A stretch of 64,000 bases of DNA, from contig JAQUUB010000005.1 in the NCBI GenBank assembly GCA_028694115.1, positions 63,190-127,189 of the forward strand. Direction: 5' to 3'. Made by a program: the position numbers and the translations under genes. This stretch comes from Lachnospiraceae bacterium. GTDB lineage: Bacteria; Bacillota_A; Clostridia; Lachnospirales; Lachnospiraceae. The notes below the pieces were generated by a model, which was not told where the DNA came from, did no database searches, and worked only from the letters and a program-made list of their open reading frames with translations. Shown here one piece after another: positions 35,943-45,686 of the stretch (position 1 is the stretch's first letter; each line of letters opens with the position of its first letter).

Positions 35943-37910
35943 TTACTTCTGATTTACAATTCTATAATACACTTTAGCGGTCAATAGATATACGATTACA
36001 TAAACTACAATAAAAACAAGGATTGTAACGATTGTACAAATTACAAATAAATTCACATTTGTTAAATTTAACATTGCTAACAGTTTCACAAGAATCGGAA
36101 ATGCAACGACTATATGAATAAGTGCCATTACGATTGGAATAAAGAATACGGATAACACCTGTGAACTAATTGACTTCTTTACCTCTTCCTTACTCATACC
36201 TACATTTTGCATAATCAGGAATCTTTCTTTATCTTCAAATCCCTCTATCACCTGCTTATAATAGATAATAAGAACGGTTGCCATTAAAAATAAACTGCCT
36301 AAAAATAATCCCAGGAATAATAACCCACCATATAGAACAAAAAATTCTTCTCTTGCAAGCTGCTTTGATTTAATGGAATACGAAAAATCAGATTTCATGG
36401 TATACAGCTCATAACCGCATAATTTTTTTTGATCTTCTGTTCCATCCAAATTAAAGGATATTTGAAAGACCATTTTGCTTGCATCATCTCCATAAAGCTC
36501 TTCTTGTTGATGAAAGATTTTTTTCATTATCTCATTATCAGAAACTACAATAAAATCGGTATCCACTAACCATGACGTATATTTTTCTCTAACACAAATT
36601 TCTTTAAGTTCTTGTTTGATCTGGTACTCCTCTTTAAATAGATAAATGGTTTTGTACCCAGTATCCTGTTTGCTATATCTTAATACTTCATTTCTACCCA
36701 GAGATATTTTTTTCCCAGATAATTGATTGTATTGATCTGCTGTAATAATCATTAAAGGAATATCTTTTTTAGAAGATAAATAATTACCTCCATTATCATA
36801 GCTATTTTGATCTTTTTCACAAACAATAGATAAATAAGAATATTTTTCATAGTTCCCTGTCTTTCTACCTTGCTTATCTATTACAGATCGTACTTCCTGC
36901 TCGATTCCTTCTTTATTAATAGAATCCGTTGGTGAATACTTACTTTCTAAATAAATATCAGTAGGATATCGATTGACTAATGCATCCTCTACTCCAATAA
37001 ACATACAGACGGTTGTGGAAACAAGAACAAGTACCGCCGTAGATAATAGACAAATATTTGCAAGTCCCACCGCATTTTGCTTCATGCGATAAATCATGCC
37101 AGATATATTAATAAAATGTTTTGATTGATAATAATACTTTTTATTTTTTCTTAGCAATTTTAAAAGAGATATGGACCCAGCTGTAAACAAACAATACGTA
37201 CCTATCATAACAAGTATCACTGCAATCAAAAATGCTTGGATTGCTTCTACGGGTGAATCAATTACTAGTGCAAGTGTATATCCAGCTCCAAGAGTAATGA
37301 TACCTAATAAAGTAATAAAGATTTTTGTTTTTGGTTCTCTTTCGCCTACGTTTCCGCCCTTTAATAATTCGATTGGATTTGTAAGATGAACAAAATATAA
37401 ATTACTTAAAAATGTAAGCATAAATATGATAGAAAACAAAATAACTGTAATTACAATCGCCTTACTATTAATTTCAAATTGATAACCTGGATCAAAACGT
37501 AGGATTTTATATAAGATGAGACTGATTAACTTGCTGAATATAATACCAAATAATAATCCCGTTATCATGCATAAGCTAATCATATCAATGGTTTCCCAAA
37601 ACATGATTCTACCAATATGTTTCTTTTCCATTCCCAGAATGTTAAATAGTCCAAATTCCTTTTTTCTTCTTTTTACTAGGAAGCTATTTGTATAGAATAA
37701 AAAGATAACAGAAAATATTCCAGTTACGATCATACCCACCTGCATCATGGATGCAACACTTCCGTTTCCAGTGGTCTCGTGATAGGTTAAGGAACACATA
37801 TTATAGAACATAATAATTGTTCCAATGCACGTTAGTGTATAGGGGATATACGTCTTACTATTCCTTTTTAAGTTTATAATAGCAAGCTTTGCATAAAAAA
37901 ACTTACTCAT
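35943..37910 (-). CDS. BceB-like FtsX-family ABC transporter permease
   Basis: A 655-aa permease of the peptide-antibiotic (BceAB) type. Ten membrane helices can be placed in the 2+8 pattern, with KRRKKEFGLFNILGMEKKHIG, the FtsX cytoplasmic signature, near the N-terminus and a large external domain (~300-540) between helices. BceAB proteins sense and shield lipid II or undecaprenyl-phosphate targets from bacitracin and lantibiotics. The start at 37910 (GGAGGTGAATGTC before it) overlaps the ATPase gene by 8 bp. Confidence 0.9.
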   Translation of the reverse strand: MSKFFYAKLAIINLKRNSKTYIPYTLTCIGTIIMFYNMCSLTYHETTGNGSVASMMQVGMIVTGIFSVIFLFYTNSFLVKRRKKEFGLFNILGMEKKHIGRIMFWETIDMISLCMITGLLFGIIFSKLISLILYKILRFDPGYQFEINSKAIVITVILFSIIFMLTFLSNLYFVHLTNPIELLKGGNVGEREPKTKIFITLLGIITLGAGYTLALVIDSPVEAIQAFLIAVILVMIGTYCLFTAGSISLLKLLRKNKKYYYQSKHFINISGMIYRMKQNAVGLANICLLSTAVLVLVSTTVCMFIGVEDALVNRYPTDIYLESKYSPTDSINKEGIEQEVRSVIDKQGRKTGNYEKYSYLSIVCEKDQNSYDNGGNYLSSKKDIPLMIITADQYNQLSGKKISLGRNEVLRYSKQDTGYKTIYLFKEEYQIKQELKEICVREKYTSWLVDTDFIVVSDNEIMKKIFHQQEELYGDDASKMVFQISFNLDGTEDQKKLCGYELYTMKSDFSYSIKSKQLAREEFFVLYGGLLFLGLFLGSLFLMATVLIIYYKQVIEGFEDKERFLIMQNVGMSKEEVKKSISSQVLSVFFIPIVMALIHIVVAFPILVKLLAMLNLTNVNLFVICTIVTILVFIVVYVIVYLLTAKVYYRIVNQK

Positions 37911-38670
37911 GACATTCACCTCCATTAACAAGCACCGTTAATGTATTTGATATTTTTGTGTAAAATTCTTCATTCTTCATATTCCCACGATAGATTTGAT
38001 TAAAGACCTCCCCATCCTTAATGAATAGAACACGATTTGCTGTCGCTGCGGCCTTAATACTATGGGTAACCATTAAAATGGTTTGGCCATCCTGATTTAT
38101 TTTTTTGAACATACTCAATAAATGATCACTGGATTTTGAATCTAGTGCACCGGTTGGCTCATCCGCAAAAACCACTTCAGGATTTGTTATTAATGCTCTT
38201 GCTACCGCTGCTCTTTGTTTTTGTCCTCCAGAAATTTCATAAGGAAATTTATCTAAAATATCCTCTATCGCTAATTTTTTTGTAATTGGGATTAAGCGAT
38301 TATTCATTTCCTGATAGGATTTTCCTGATAAAACAAGTGGTAAAAAAATATTATCCCTTATTGAGAAAGTATCTAACAGGTTGAAATCCTGAAAGATAAA
38401 GCCTATATTGTCTCTCCGGAATTTTGATATATCTTTATCTTTAATTAAGGATATATTTTCTCCAGAAAGTAAAACCTCTCCACTTGTTGATTTATCAAGA
38501 GATGCTAAAATATTCAGTAACGTGGTTTTACCTGAACCAGATTCTCCCATGATTGCTACATACTCACCCGTTTCAACTGAAAAGGTAACGTTACTAAGTG
38601 CCTGGACCTGGTTTGCGCCAAATCTAGTATGGTAGATTTTTTTTAAATTTTTTACTTCTAATAGTGACAT
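37903..38670 (-). CDS. BceA-like ABC transporter ATPase
   Basis: ATPase partner of the permease, 255 aa. Walker A GESGSGKTTLL, Q-loop IGFIFQDFNLLD, signature ISGGQKQRAAVARAL, Walker B EVVFADEPTGALD and the switch His in MVTHS are all present. It is the first gene of the bceAB pair and lies downstream of the sensor kinase gene, separated by a 188-bp region containing tandem operators. Confidence 0.95.
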   Translation of the reverse strand: MSLLEVKNLKKIYHTRFGANQVQALSNVTFSVETGEYVAIMGESGSGKTTLLNILASLDKSTSGEVLLSGENISLIKDKDISKFRRDNIGFIFQDFNLLDTFSIRDNIFLPLVLSGKSYQEMNNRLIPITKKLAIEDILDKFPYEISGGQKQRAAVARALITNPEVVFADEPTGALDSKSSDHLLSMFKKINQDGQTILMVTHSIKAAATANRVLFIKDGEVFNQIYRGNMKNEEFYTKISNTLTVLVNGGECHE

Positions 38671-38812
38671 TTTAATTTCCTCCTATATCTTTACAAAACT
38701 AGTATACTTTTCTATTCCTTACCATATTTTTTGTATATCAAGTTTGATTATAGATTTATTTTAATTTAAATTTTTATACGCTACCATAACTTATCCTTAC
38801 AAATATAAAATA

Positions 38813-38850
38813 AACCTTACATTAATGTAAGATTTACACGAATGTAAGGT
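38813..38850. promoter_or_regulatory. Tandem TTACA-N4-TGTAA palindromes, probable response-regulator operator
   Basis: Two palindromes, TTACATTAATGTAA (38817-38830) and TTACACGAATGTAA (38835-38848), centres 18 bp apart, with a half-site TTACA at about 38797. Their outer ends also form a 12-bp inverted repeat AAACCTTACATT / AATGTAAGGTTT that could end the regulator-kinase transcript. They lie upstream of bceA. Confidence 0.65.
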
Positions 38851-38858
38851 TTGCTATT

Positions 38859-39839
38859 TCATACTACTTTTTCTTCCAAAAAAGTGATCATTACTTTTGT
38901 CCCACTGTTTAATTGTGAAGTAATCTCTATTTTATGAGATAATCTTCTCGTTATCTTATTACAGAGATATAAACCAATTCCTGTTGATTTCTTATCCATT
39001 CGTCCATTATATCCAGTAAATCCTTTCTCAAAAACCCTTGGAAGATCCTCCTCACTAATGCCAATCCCGCTATCTTCAATTACAAGTGTATTTGATTGTT
39101 CCAGATATATTTTAATTGTTCCCTCTGACATATATTTTAATGAATTGGACAGAATCTGCTCTAGTACAAAGCACATCCACTTTTCATCTGTTAAAACCGC
39201 TAGCTCCATATCTTCGATTTCAATTCGTATTTTCTTTCGAATAAAAAGGGGAGCATATTTTTTTACTGCTTGATTGATTATTTTTTGCAATTTGTAGTTT
39301 TCCAGTTTTAAATCGGAATTTATCGATTCCAGTCGCAAGTATTGTAAAACGAGTTCCACATATCGTTCAATTTTAAATAATTCATCTGCCAGTAATCCTC
39401 TATTTATTTCTTCCTTTTGCTGTAAAAGAATACTCATAGTAGAAATTGGTGTTTTAATTTGATGTACCCATAAGGTATAATAGTCGACCATATCCGTAAA
39501 TCTTTCATCATTTTTTGAGATGATACTATTATTTTCTAAGCATAAATTCTCAATTAATTGTTGATAATCTTTCTCAATAAGAGTATCGACCGTAGGAAGA
39601 TTGGTAACACCATCTAAAATATAACGATTGTTTATCATTAATTTCTTATGTTTTTTTACATATTTACAAAAATCAAAAATAGCTATTATAACTCCAAAAC
39701 AAAAACAAAGAAGAGTAGCATAAAGCACAGCCATTAATGGAATAGAATAAAGATAAAAAATGACTGCAAAAACAAATGTAAAAAGAATAAGCATTAATAA
39801 TATTTTTATCCGGTCTTTTAAATAACTGATCATTATCAT
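38859..39839 (-). CDS. BceS-like intramembrane-sensing histidine kinase
   Basis: A 326-aa sensor kinase with two close N-terminal membrane helices (~10-55) and almost no external loop, as expected for kinases that sense through BceAB. The phospho-acceptor His lies in LWVHQIKTPISTM. N box LSNSLKYMSEG, G1 VIEDSGIGI, F box VFEKGFTG and G2 STGIGLYL follow. The gene starts 1 bp from the end of the response-regulator gene. Confidence 0.92.
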   Translation of the reverse strand: MIMISYLKDRIKILLMLILFTFVFAVIFYLYSIPLMAVLYATLLCFCFGVIIAIFDFCKYVKKHKKLMINNRYILDGVTNLPTVDTLIEKDYQQLIENLCLENNSIISKNDERFTDMVDYYTLWVHQIKTPISTMSILLQQKEEINRGLLADELFKIERYVELVLQYLRLESINSDLKLENYKLQKIINQAVKKYAPLFIRKKIRIEIEDMELAVLTDEKWMCFVLEQILSNSLKYMSEGTIKIYLEQSNTLVIEDSGIGISEEDLPRVFEKGFTGYNGRMDKKSTGIGLYLCNKITRRLSHKIEITSQLNSGTKVMITFLEEKVV

Positions 39840-39840
39840 A

Positions 39841-40512
39841 TTATTTCACCATGTATCCTAACCCTTTTTTTGTAATTATATAATCAGCTAAACCGATTCC
39901 TTCCATCCTCTTACGTATCCTTGTCATATTCACGGTAAGGGTATTATCATCTATAAAACTTTCATTTTCCCAAAGTTTTATCATGATATCATCCCTGGAT
40001 ACGACATTTCCGGCATTTTCAAATAATATTTGTATGATTTTAAATTCATTTTTTGTTAAATCAAGCGTTTGATCATTATAATTAAGCGTTGTGTTTTTAA
40101 GATTTAATAAAACTCCTCTGTGTTCTAAAATATTACTTGATCCATTAAATGAAAAGGCCCTGCGTAAAGATGCCTGCACTTTTGCAGAAAGAACATTTAA
40201 ATCAAAAGGTTTCTCTACAAAATCATCGCCCCCCATGTTCATTGCCATGATGATATTCAAATTATCATACGCAGATGAAAGAAATATAATTGGAACATTA
40301 GAAACTTTACGGATTTCGCTGCACCAATGATAACCATTAAAAAAGGGTAATTTAATATCTAAAAGTACAAGTTGAGGATCATATTGGACAAACTGAGTGA
40401 GAATATCCTTAAAGTCAGTGATATATTTTGTTTCATAATCCCATTTTTTGAAATGATTTGCAAGAGTCGATGCGATTGTCAACTCATCTTCGATTATAAG
40501 TATCTTATACAT
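39841..40512 (-). CDS. BceR-like OmpR-family response regulator
   Basis: A 223-aa DNA-binding regulator. The receiver domain has the acidic pair in IIEDE, the phospho-Asp in QLVLLDIKLPFFNG, and KPFD with the conserved Lys. The C-terminal winged helix (~130-223) has LTKNEFKIIQILFENAG and VNMTRIRKRMEG. It leads the regulator-kinase-ABC cluster and probably binds the TTACA-N4-TGTAA sites. Confidence 0.94.
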   Translation of the reverse strand: MYKILIIEDELTIASTLANHFKKWDYETKYITDFKDILTQFVQYDPQLVLLDIKLPFFNGYHWCSEIRKVSNVPIIFLSSAYDNLNIIMAMNMGGDDFVEKPFDLNVLSAKVQASLRRAFSFNGSSNILEHRGVLLNLKNTTLNYNDQTLDLTKNEFKIIQILFENAGNVVSRDDIMIKLWENESFIDDNTLTVNMTRIRKRMEGIGLADYIITKKGLGYMVK

Positions 40513-40630
40513 AAAAACCTCTCTAAATTTCCTTATAAGTTTATCTCATCTAATGTTTTACACCTTTTGATCCTGGTATCATATTAATCTTAATATATAA
40601 AAAAGTAAAATGATATATTTTTGTGAAAGA

Positions 40631-40659
40631 TTGACCCTTTCTAAACTTACAGATATACT
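40631..40659 (+). promoter_or_regulatory. Promoter of the acyltransferase gene
   Basis: TTGACC (40631-40636), 17-bp spacer, TATACT (40654-40659), 43 bp before the ATG and divergent from the response-regulator gene. Confidence 0.65.
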
Positions 40660-40702
40660 GTATTGTAATAGTATTAATATCATATATCAAATGGAGAAAA
40701 TT

Positions 40703-41797
40703 ATGGAACAAACGAATAAGAGAATTTACTATTTTGATATGGCAAAAGGAATCGGTATCATCCTTGTGGTACTTGGCCATTTAGAATACATCAGTATGCA
40801 ATTGCGCTATTTTATTGTGTCTTTTCATATGCCAATGTTTTTTATTATCTCTGGAATGCTCATGCAATTTATTCAAGAAGAAAAAAAAGACATGAATATA
40901 ATTTTAAATAGAAAAGTCCATCGCATGATGCTGCCTTATGTTTATTTTAGTATTCTTTATTTTTTTATAGAAATCATATACTTAAAACTAACAGGTATTG
41001 GAAGCTGGGAAAGCATTTGGTTAAATGTCTATCAATCCTTATGTTTGTACGGTGTATCTGTATTATGGTTTTTACCTGCAATCTTTTTCGGAGAAATAAT
41101 GTTTCTATTCCTACGAAAGCATTTTTCAAACCAACTTACCGTATTTTTTGTTTTAGCATTAACAATTATTATGTACTTTGCTAATTGGGGATTAGAAATG
41201 CTGAATATGCTGTATGGTAATCTTTTATGGTTTAGCCTTTTGCATTATTTTTTTGCAATGATTATCCGTTGCTTTTTCTCCATGTCATTTATCTGTATTG
41301 GATATTTTCTTTTCTACATAATAAAAAGAAAACAACATTTTTCCATAATAGAATTAATTTTAGGAATTGTATTTCTAATTATTACGATTATTATTAGTCA
41401 GATCAATGGTGCAGTTGATTTACACTTTCTAGTTTTTAGCAACGTTTTTTTATATTATGCTGCTTCTATATTTGGTTCTCTTGCCGTTATCCTTCTATGT
41501 AAATGTCTAGAACCTATTAGTAATTTTATTCCTTGTAAAATTTTAAGATATTACGGTGTGAATTCACTTATTGTAATGGCTACCCATATTAATTCCTATG
41601 TACTTTATGGAGCAATTCTTGTATCTCTTAAGTTAATATCTTATATAACAAGAGCAAGGAACTATATCTTTTGTGCAAGTATTATGATTATCGTATTTAT
41701 TTCAGAAATATTCATTATTGAGTTAATTAATCGATATTTACCATTTATGGTAGGAAGTGTGAGAAGTAATTCTAAGGAGCAAAAACACTGCTCCTAA
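40703..41797 (+). CDS. Acyltransferase 3 family membrane protein
   Basis: A 364-aa protein with about ten membrane helices. YYFDMAKGIGIILVVLGH at the N-terminus and FIVSFHMPMFFIISGML are the acyltransferase-3 signatures, with the catalytic His in GH. Such enzymes O-acetylate surface polysaccharides or peptidoglycan. The start at 40703 follows GGAG; 31 upstream codons in frame are rejected because they cover the promoter. The last dozen codons and the stop lie in the dispersed palindrome at 41758, so the C-terminal tail (VRSNSKEQKHCS) comes from the repeat. Confidence 0.85.
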   Translation: MEQTNKRIYYFDMAKGIGIILVVLGHLEYISMQLRYFIVSFHMPMFFIISGMLMQFIQEEKKDMNIILNRKVHRMMLPYVYFSILYFFIEIIYLKLTGIGSWESIWLNVYQSLCLYGVSVLWFLPAIFFGEIMFLFLRKHFSNQLTVFFVLALTIIMYFANWGLEMLNMLYGNLLWFSLLHYFFAMIIRCFFSMSFICIGYFLFYIIKRKQHFSIIELILGIVFLIITIIISQINGAVDLHFLVFSNVFLYYAASIFGSLAVILLCKCLEPISNFIPCKILRYYGVNSLIVMATHINSYVLYGAILVSLKLISYITRARNYIFCASIMIIVFISEIFIIELINRYLPFMVGSVRSNSKEQKHCS

Positions 41798-41816
41798 GAA
41801 TTACTAAATCTCACAC
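41758..41816. repeat. Dispersed palindrome copy B, forming the acyltransferase 3' end
   Basis: TGTGAGAAGTAATTCTAAGGAGC pairs with GCTCCTAAGAATTACTAAATCTCACA. The arms match the reverse complement of the copy at 8280-8338, and only the loop differs clearly. It contains the TAA stop at 41795-41797. Confidence 0.85.
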
Positions 41817-41868
41817 GGAAGAAGTCGCAAGCTCCTTCTTCTCCTTAACTATTTATACCGCCTTAAAG

Positions 41869-41899
41869 AAAAAAAAGGAAACTTCCGTTTCCTTTTTTT
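41869..41899. terminator. Bidirectional terminator, acyltransferase/thioredoxin
   Basis: AAAAAAGGAAAC / GTTTCCTTTTTTT stem with a TTCC loop between convergent genes. Confidence 0.85.
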
Positions 41900-41909
41900 G
41901 TCTCAACTA

Positions 41910-42227
41910 TTATAAATAATTTTTCAATACTTCTTTTAATTCATTTTTTGTTCTGGCGCCTACCAGGGTTTCTACTACTTCTCCCTGATTGAATAAGAGT
42001 AAGGTTGGAATCGATAAAATTTTATGTTTTTGTGCAATTTTCATATTCTCATCGATGTTACATTTCCCTACTAAAATTTTACCATCGTATTCTTCAGCAA
42101 TTTGATCAACGATCGGAGACATCATTTTACATGGTCCGCACCAATCAGCATAAAAATCTACTAATACTGGATTTTCACTTTTATAGACTTCGTCATCAAA
42201 GGAATCTTCTTTAAATATTTTAATCAT
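41910..42227 (-). CDS. trxA: Thioredoxin
   Basis: Small thiol-disulfide oxidoreductase, 105 aa, normal length. The active site is ADWCGPCKM, with the cis-Pro in SIPTLLLF. The start at 42227 (MIKIFKEDSF) has GAAGGTACTTT before it; the frame can extend 22 codons but that part is not thioredoxin-like. It is a stand-alone gene without a thioredoxin reductase neighbour. Confidence 0.95.
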   Translation of the reverse strand: MIKIFKEDSFDDEVYKSENPVLVDFYADWCGPCKMMSPIVDQIAEEYDGKILVGKCNIDENMKIAQKHKILSIPTLLLFNQGEVVETLVGARTKNELKEVLKNYL

Positions 42228-42321
42228 AAAGTACCTTCTTTCCCCGTTTTTCGGTTTCTCTTTTTGTATATCTATTATATCCTTATTTTTCATAAATAGA
42301 CACTAAAATATACTTGTTTCA

Positions 42322-42963
42322 TTATCTATTAATAATATATTTATTTATTGGATTTCCAATAGAAGAAAATTTTTCCTCATATTCTGTCATGATATTCCCT
42401 TTATTCATTTCCTGATCATGATGTAAATCATATGTTTTATTTACTAAATTCCATCCAGCAGGTTCTAGCTCTTCCATAGCAAAGTCAAATAATCCTCTAT
42501 TATCTGTCTTAAATTCAATGGTACCCTGACGATTCAGGATCTTATCATACCTGGCTAAGAACTCTTTTGATGGAAGCCTTCTTTTTGCATGTCTATCTTT
42601 CGGCCATGGATCAGAAAAATTTAAATATATTTTATTTACTTCTCCTTCATCAAATATATTTGGCAGATTTTCTGCATCAATACATAAAAATTTTAAATTA
42701 TCTATTTTCTCAACTTCTACTTTTTGAATTCCTCTTAATAAAACACTGGTGTATTTTTCTATTCCAATAAAATTAATATTAGGAAATTCTTTTGCCATTT
42801 GAATAATGAATTTTCCTTTTCCCATACCTATTTCTATATGAATCGGATTCTCATTCGAAAAAATTCGGTTCCAGTTCCCCTTTTGCTTTTCTGGTTCCTG
42901 TATCACCCAATCACTTTCTTGTATGATCTGGTCAGCACCACGTATATTTCTTAATCTCATCAA
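42322..42963 (-). CDS. trmB: tRNA (guanine-N7-)-methyltransferase TrmB
   Basis: Methylates G46 in the tRNA variable loop; 213 aa, typical. Motif I HIEIGMGKGKFI, the conserved NFSDPWPKDRHAKRRL block and the C-terminal TEYEEKFSSIGNPI are diagnostic. Either of two consecutive ATG codons may start it. Confidence 0.96.
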   Translation of the reverse strand: MMRLRNIRGADQIIQESDWVIQEPEKQKGNWNRIFSNENPIHIEIGMGKGKFIIQMAKEFPNINFIGIEKYTSVLLRGIQKVEVEKIDNLKFLCIDAENLPNIFDEGEVNKIYLNFSDPWPKDRHAKRRLPSKEFLARYDKILNRQGTIEFKTDNRGLFDFAMEELEPAGWNLVNKTYDLHHDQEMNKGNIMTEYEEKFSSIGNPINKYIINR

Positions 42964-43154
42964 TCTACTCCTTTATCCACATTTTATCTCATAAAAACTA
43001 TTTACATTAACAAAATATTATATAATTGTTAAAAACTAAAGTGATTTAATTATTAGAAATAATTCTTTTATAATCTACTCAAATAGTGTATTATATTAAG
43101 GATATACTTGCAATCATTATCTAAATTAATTTGAACAGTTTAAAGGAAATTATT

Positions 43155-44600
43155 ATGAAAAATCAATATATAAAAAGGGCTTCCATGCTATTAATGAGCC
43201 TTTTTATTATTTTAAATAGCACAACACCTGTTTTGGCTGACATGCTAGAAGCAGCTGAAGCTCGTAAGTCAATCCCTGTAGAATCTAATCAAATCACTAA
43301 TTGGCCAGAGGGACCTACCATTGGCGCTGAGAGTGCAATCCTTATGGATGCTGAAACTGGCACTATCTTATATGAAAAAAATATTCATGCAAAAGAATTT
43401 CCTGCTAGTACAACAAAAGTTTTAACCTGCCTTGTCGCAATTGAAAATTCAAAAATGGATGAAATGGTTACCTTTTCTAAGGATGCAGTCTTCGGTATAG
43501 AAAAAGGCTCTTCAAATGTAGGAATGGATGTAGGTCAATCAATTACTATGGAAGAAGCGATATACTGCATCATGCTTGCTTCGGCAAATGAGGTTGCCAC
43601 CGCTGTTGCTGAACATGTAGGAGGTACTGTTGAGAACTTTGCTGCTATGATGAATCAAAAGGCAAAGGAACTTGGTTGCACAGAAACGAATTATGTAAAT
43701 GCAAATGGGTTGCATAACGATAATCATTATACAAGTGCACATGATTTAGCTCTTATAACAGCTGCCTATTTTAAAAATGAACAATTACAAAAAATTGCTA
43801 GTACAAGATCTTATGAGATAAAGGCAACTGCTACTCAACCAGATACCTTTTTAATGTCAAATCACCATAAAATGCTTCAGGGACAAAAATATTACTATGA
43901 ATATGTGATTGGTGGTAAGACTGGTTATACTAATACAGCAAGACAGACACTTACAACCTGTGCTGAAAAAGATGGTATGAAGTTAGTATGTGTAATTATG
44001 AGAGAGGAATCTCCATCACAATTCACTGACACAAAAGATTTATTCGAGTATGGTTTTAGTAATTTTCAAAAAATAAATATTGCTGATAATGAAACGAAAT
44101 ATACGATTGATAATGCTAACTTCTTTAAAACAGATCATGATATCTTTGGTAATTCAAAGAATGTTCTGTCATTAAATCCTGAAGGATATATCATATTACC
44201 TAATACAGCAATTTTTTCAGAGGCTGTACCCTCTCTTTCCTATGATGGATCTGCTGAGAATGTGGTTGCAAATCTTTCCTACACTTTTGAAGGCATTTAT
44301 GTAGGAGGTACTACGATAGATGTTGCAAAGTTAAATACGAGCACCTTTGAATTTGGTAATCCTGAATTGGAAGATCTTTCTGTTTCAGATAATAATGCAA
44401 CCGATTCTGAAAATACTAGTCGTATATTTATCAATATTACGTATATTATTTTTATTGTTTTAGGTATTATTGTTTTTGTCTTTTTCATATTTGTATTGGG
44501 TGCTTTCTTTAAAAATTATCATATTTCTAAACGAAGAAAGAAGAAAATAATAAAAAAGAAACGTAGATACTATTCAGAATTTGATGATTATAATTTTTAA
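43155..44600 (+). CDS. D-alanyl-D-alanine carboxypeptidase (DacF/DacA type, S11)
   Basis: Penicillin-binding protein of 481 aa that trims the terminal D-Ala of peptidoglycan stems. Signal peptide at 1-28 (cleavage near VLADM). Catalytic motifs: SxxK as STTK at 85-88, SxN in LASANEVAT, KTG in IGGKTGYTN. A C-terminal stalk with a membrane helix (~430-455) and a very basic cytoplasmic tail replaces the usual amphipathic anchor. The start at 43155 follows AAAGGAAATTATT. Confidence 0.93.
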   Translation: MKNQYIKRASMLLMSLFIILNSTTPVLADMLEAAEARKSIPVESNQITNWPEGPTIGAESAILMDAETGTILYEKNIHAKEFPASTTKVLTCLVAIENSKMDEMVTFSKDAVFGIEKGSSNVGMDVGQSITMEEAIYCIMLASANEVATAVAEHVGGTVENFAAMMNQKAKELGCTETNYVNANGLHNDNHYTSAHDLALITAAYFKNEQLQKIASTRSYEIKATATQPDTFLMSNHHKMLQGQKYYYEYVIGGKTGYTNTARQTLTTCAEKDGMKLVCVIMREESPSQFTDTKDLFEYGFSNFQKINIADNETKYTIDNANFFKTDHDIFGNSKNVLSLNPEGYIILPNTAIFSEAVPSLSYDGSAENVVANLSYTFEGIYVGGTTIDVAKLNTSTFEFGNPELEDLSVSDNNATDSENTSRIFINITYIIFIVLGIIVFVFFIFVLGAFFKNYHISKRRKKKIIKKKRRYYSEFDDYNF

Positions 44601-44602
44601 TA

Positions 44603-44633
44603 AAAAATCCGAGGTTTATTTCCTCGGATTTTT
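44603..44633. terminator. Bidirectional terminator
   Basis: Perfect 12-bp stem AAAAATCCGAGG / CCTCGGATTTTT with a 7-nt loop, between the carboxypeptidase and exonuclease genes. Confidence 0.9.
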
Positions 44634-45611
44634 TTATATTAATTCTTTCTTTTCTTTCTGTTCGATTTTTCTTTTTACTTTTTTGATTTCTTTTATATGA
44701 TTTTTCTTCTCTATTAGATTCATTGCTTCTTCTTCATTAATTAGCTTTAATGTTTTTATAATATAGATTTTTCCATCCTCTGTTTTTTTAATCCTTATCT
44801 TTCCTCTAAGATATCCGTGATGATTGCAAAAAGACAGACTGTAATAATGTTTCATATTTACCGAAAACCATTTAATTTTTCTTTTCGCATTTTTTCCACA
44901 GATATAACACCGTGTGCTTGTTACTTCTTTATCAGCTAAAGCTACTGTCTTATTCTTAAAGTCCCTGGATATATATTTGGAATAATCATCAAACGTTACA
45001 AAAATTTCTTCTTCTTCACTTCTTGGTATATGATAAACATCAATCGAAAAATGACTTTCTGCACTTTTACTGTTTAAATGTGCAAAAACTTTAGCAGTAT
45101 AATAGGCATCACTAATTGCTCTATGAAATTCCTCATCTTTCTCTATATTTAAGAAATCCACAGCATATTCTAAGGATCTTCTTAATTTACCTTCTTTATA
45201 TGCAATACTAAACATCTTTTGAATATCAAGAAACATAATAGGTCCTTTTGAAAGTGGATCCAATTTATAAAACTGCATATTGCGTTGCAGTTCTAATAAA
45301 TCAAGAGAACCCCAGGTACAAAAAATATAATCATCTCCACACCACTTTAAGAAATCTTCTATTACAATAGAAAATTCTTTTCCTTCTTCTAGCTCATCCA
45401 TATTAATATGAATAATTTTCTTAGTCATATAATGCATTTGAAGATAAACTTGTGGTTTAATCAACTGACTATATTTTTCAATAATCCTTTTATTCTCATC
45501 AAGTTTAATAGCACCTATTTCAACTATTTCAAAAGGAATCTCTCTATTCTCTTTTAGTTTTCCTCCGGAACATTGATTCCATTCCAGGTCAAGAATTATA
45601 TAATTTCGCAT
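44634..45611 (-). CDS. DEDDh 3'-5' exonuclease with C-terminal zinc-finger region
   Basis: A 325-aa protein. The N-terminal ~190 residues form an RNase T/KapD-type DEDDh exonuclease: ILDLEWNQ (DxE), the middle Asp in GSLDLLELQ, and HRAISDAYYTAKVFAHL (H and D). A C-terminal region has TRCYICGKNAK and SLSFCNHHGYLRG, a possible zinc finger, then a Lys/Glu-rich basic tail that could bind nucleic acid. DNA or RNA substrate cannot be decided. Confidence 0.85.
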   Translation of the reverse strand: MRNYIILDLEWNQCSGGKLKENREIPFEIVEIGAIKLDENKRIIEKYSQLIKPQVYLQMHYMTKKIIHINMDELEEGKEFSIVIEDFLKWCGDDYIFCTWGSLDLLELQRNMQFYKLDPLSKGPIMFLDIQKMFSIAYKEGKLRRSLEYAVDFLNIEKDEEFHRAISDAYYTAKVFAHLNSKSAESHFSIDVYHIPRSEEEEIFVTFDDYSKYISRDFKNKTVALADKEVTSTRCYICGKNAKRKIKWFSVNMKHYYSLSFCNHHGYLRGKIRIKKTEDGKIYIIKTLKLINEEEAMNLIEKKNHIKEIKKVKRKIEQKEKKELI

Positions 45612-45686
45612 GTTTTTATTATACTATTCCATAGATTTATTTTCAACAGATACCTCTAAGTATGATTCATTTCGTTCAGTATATTT

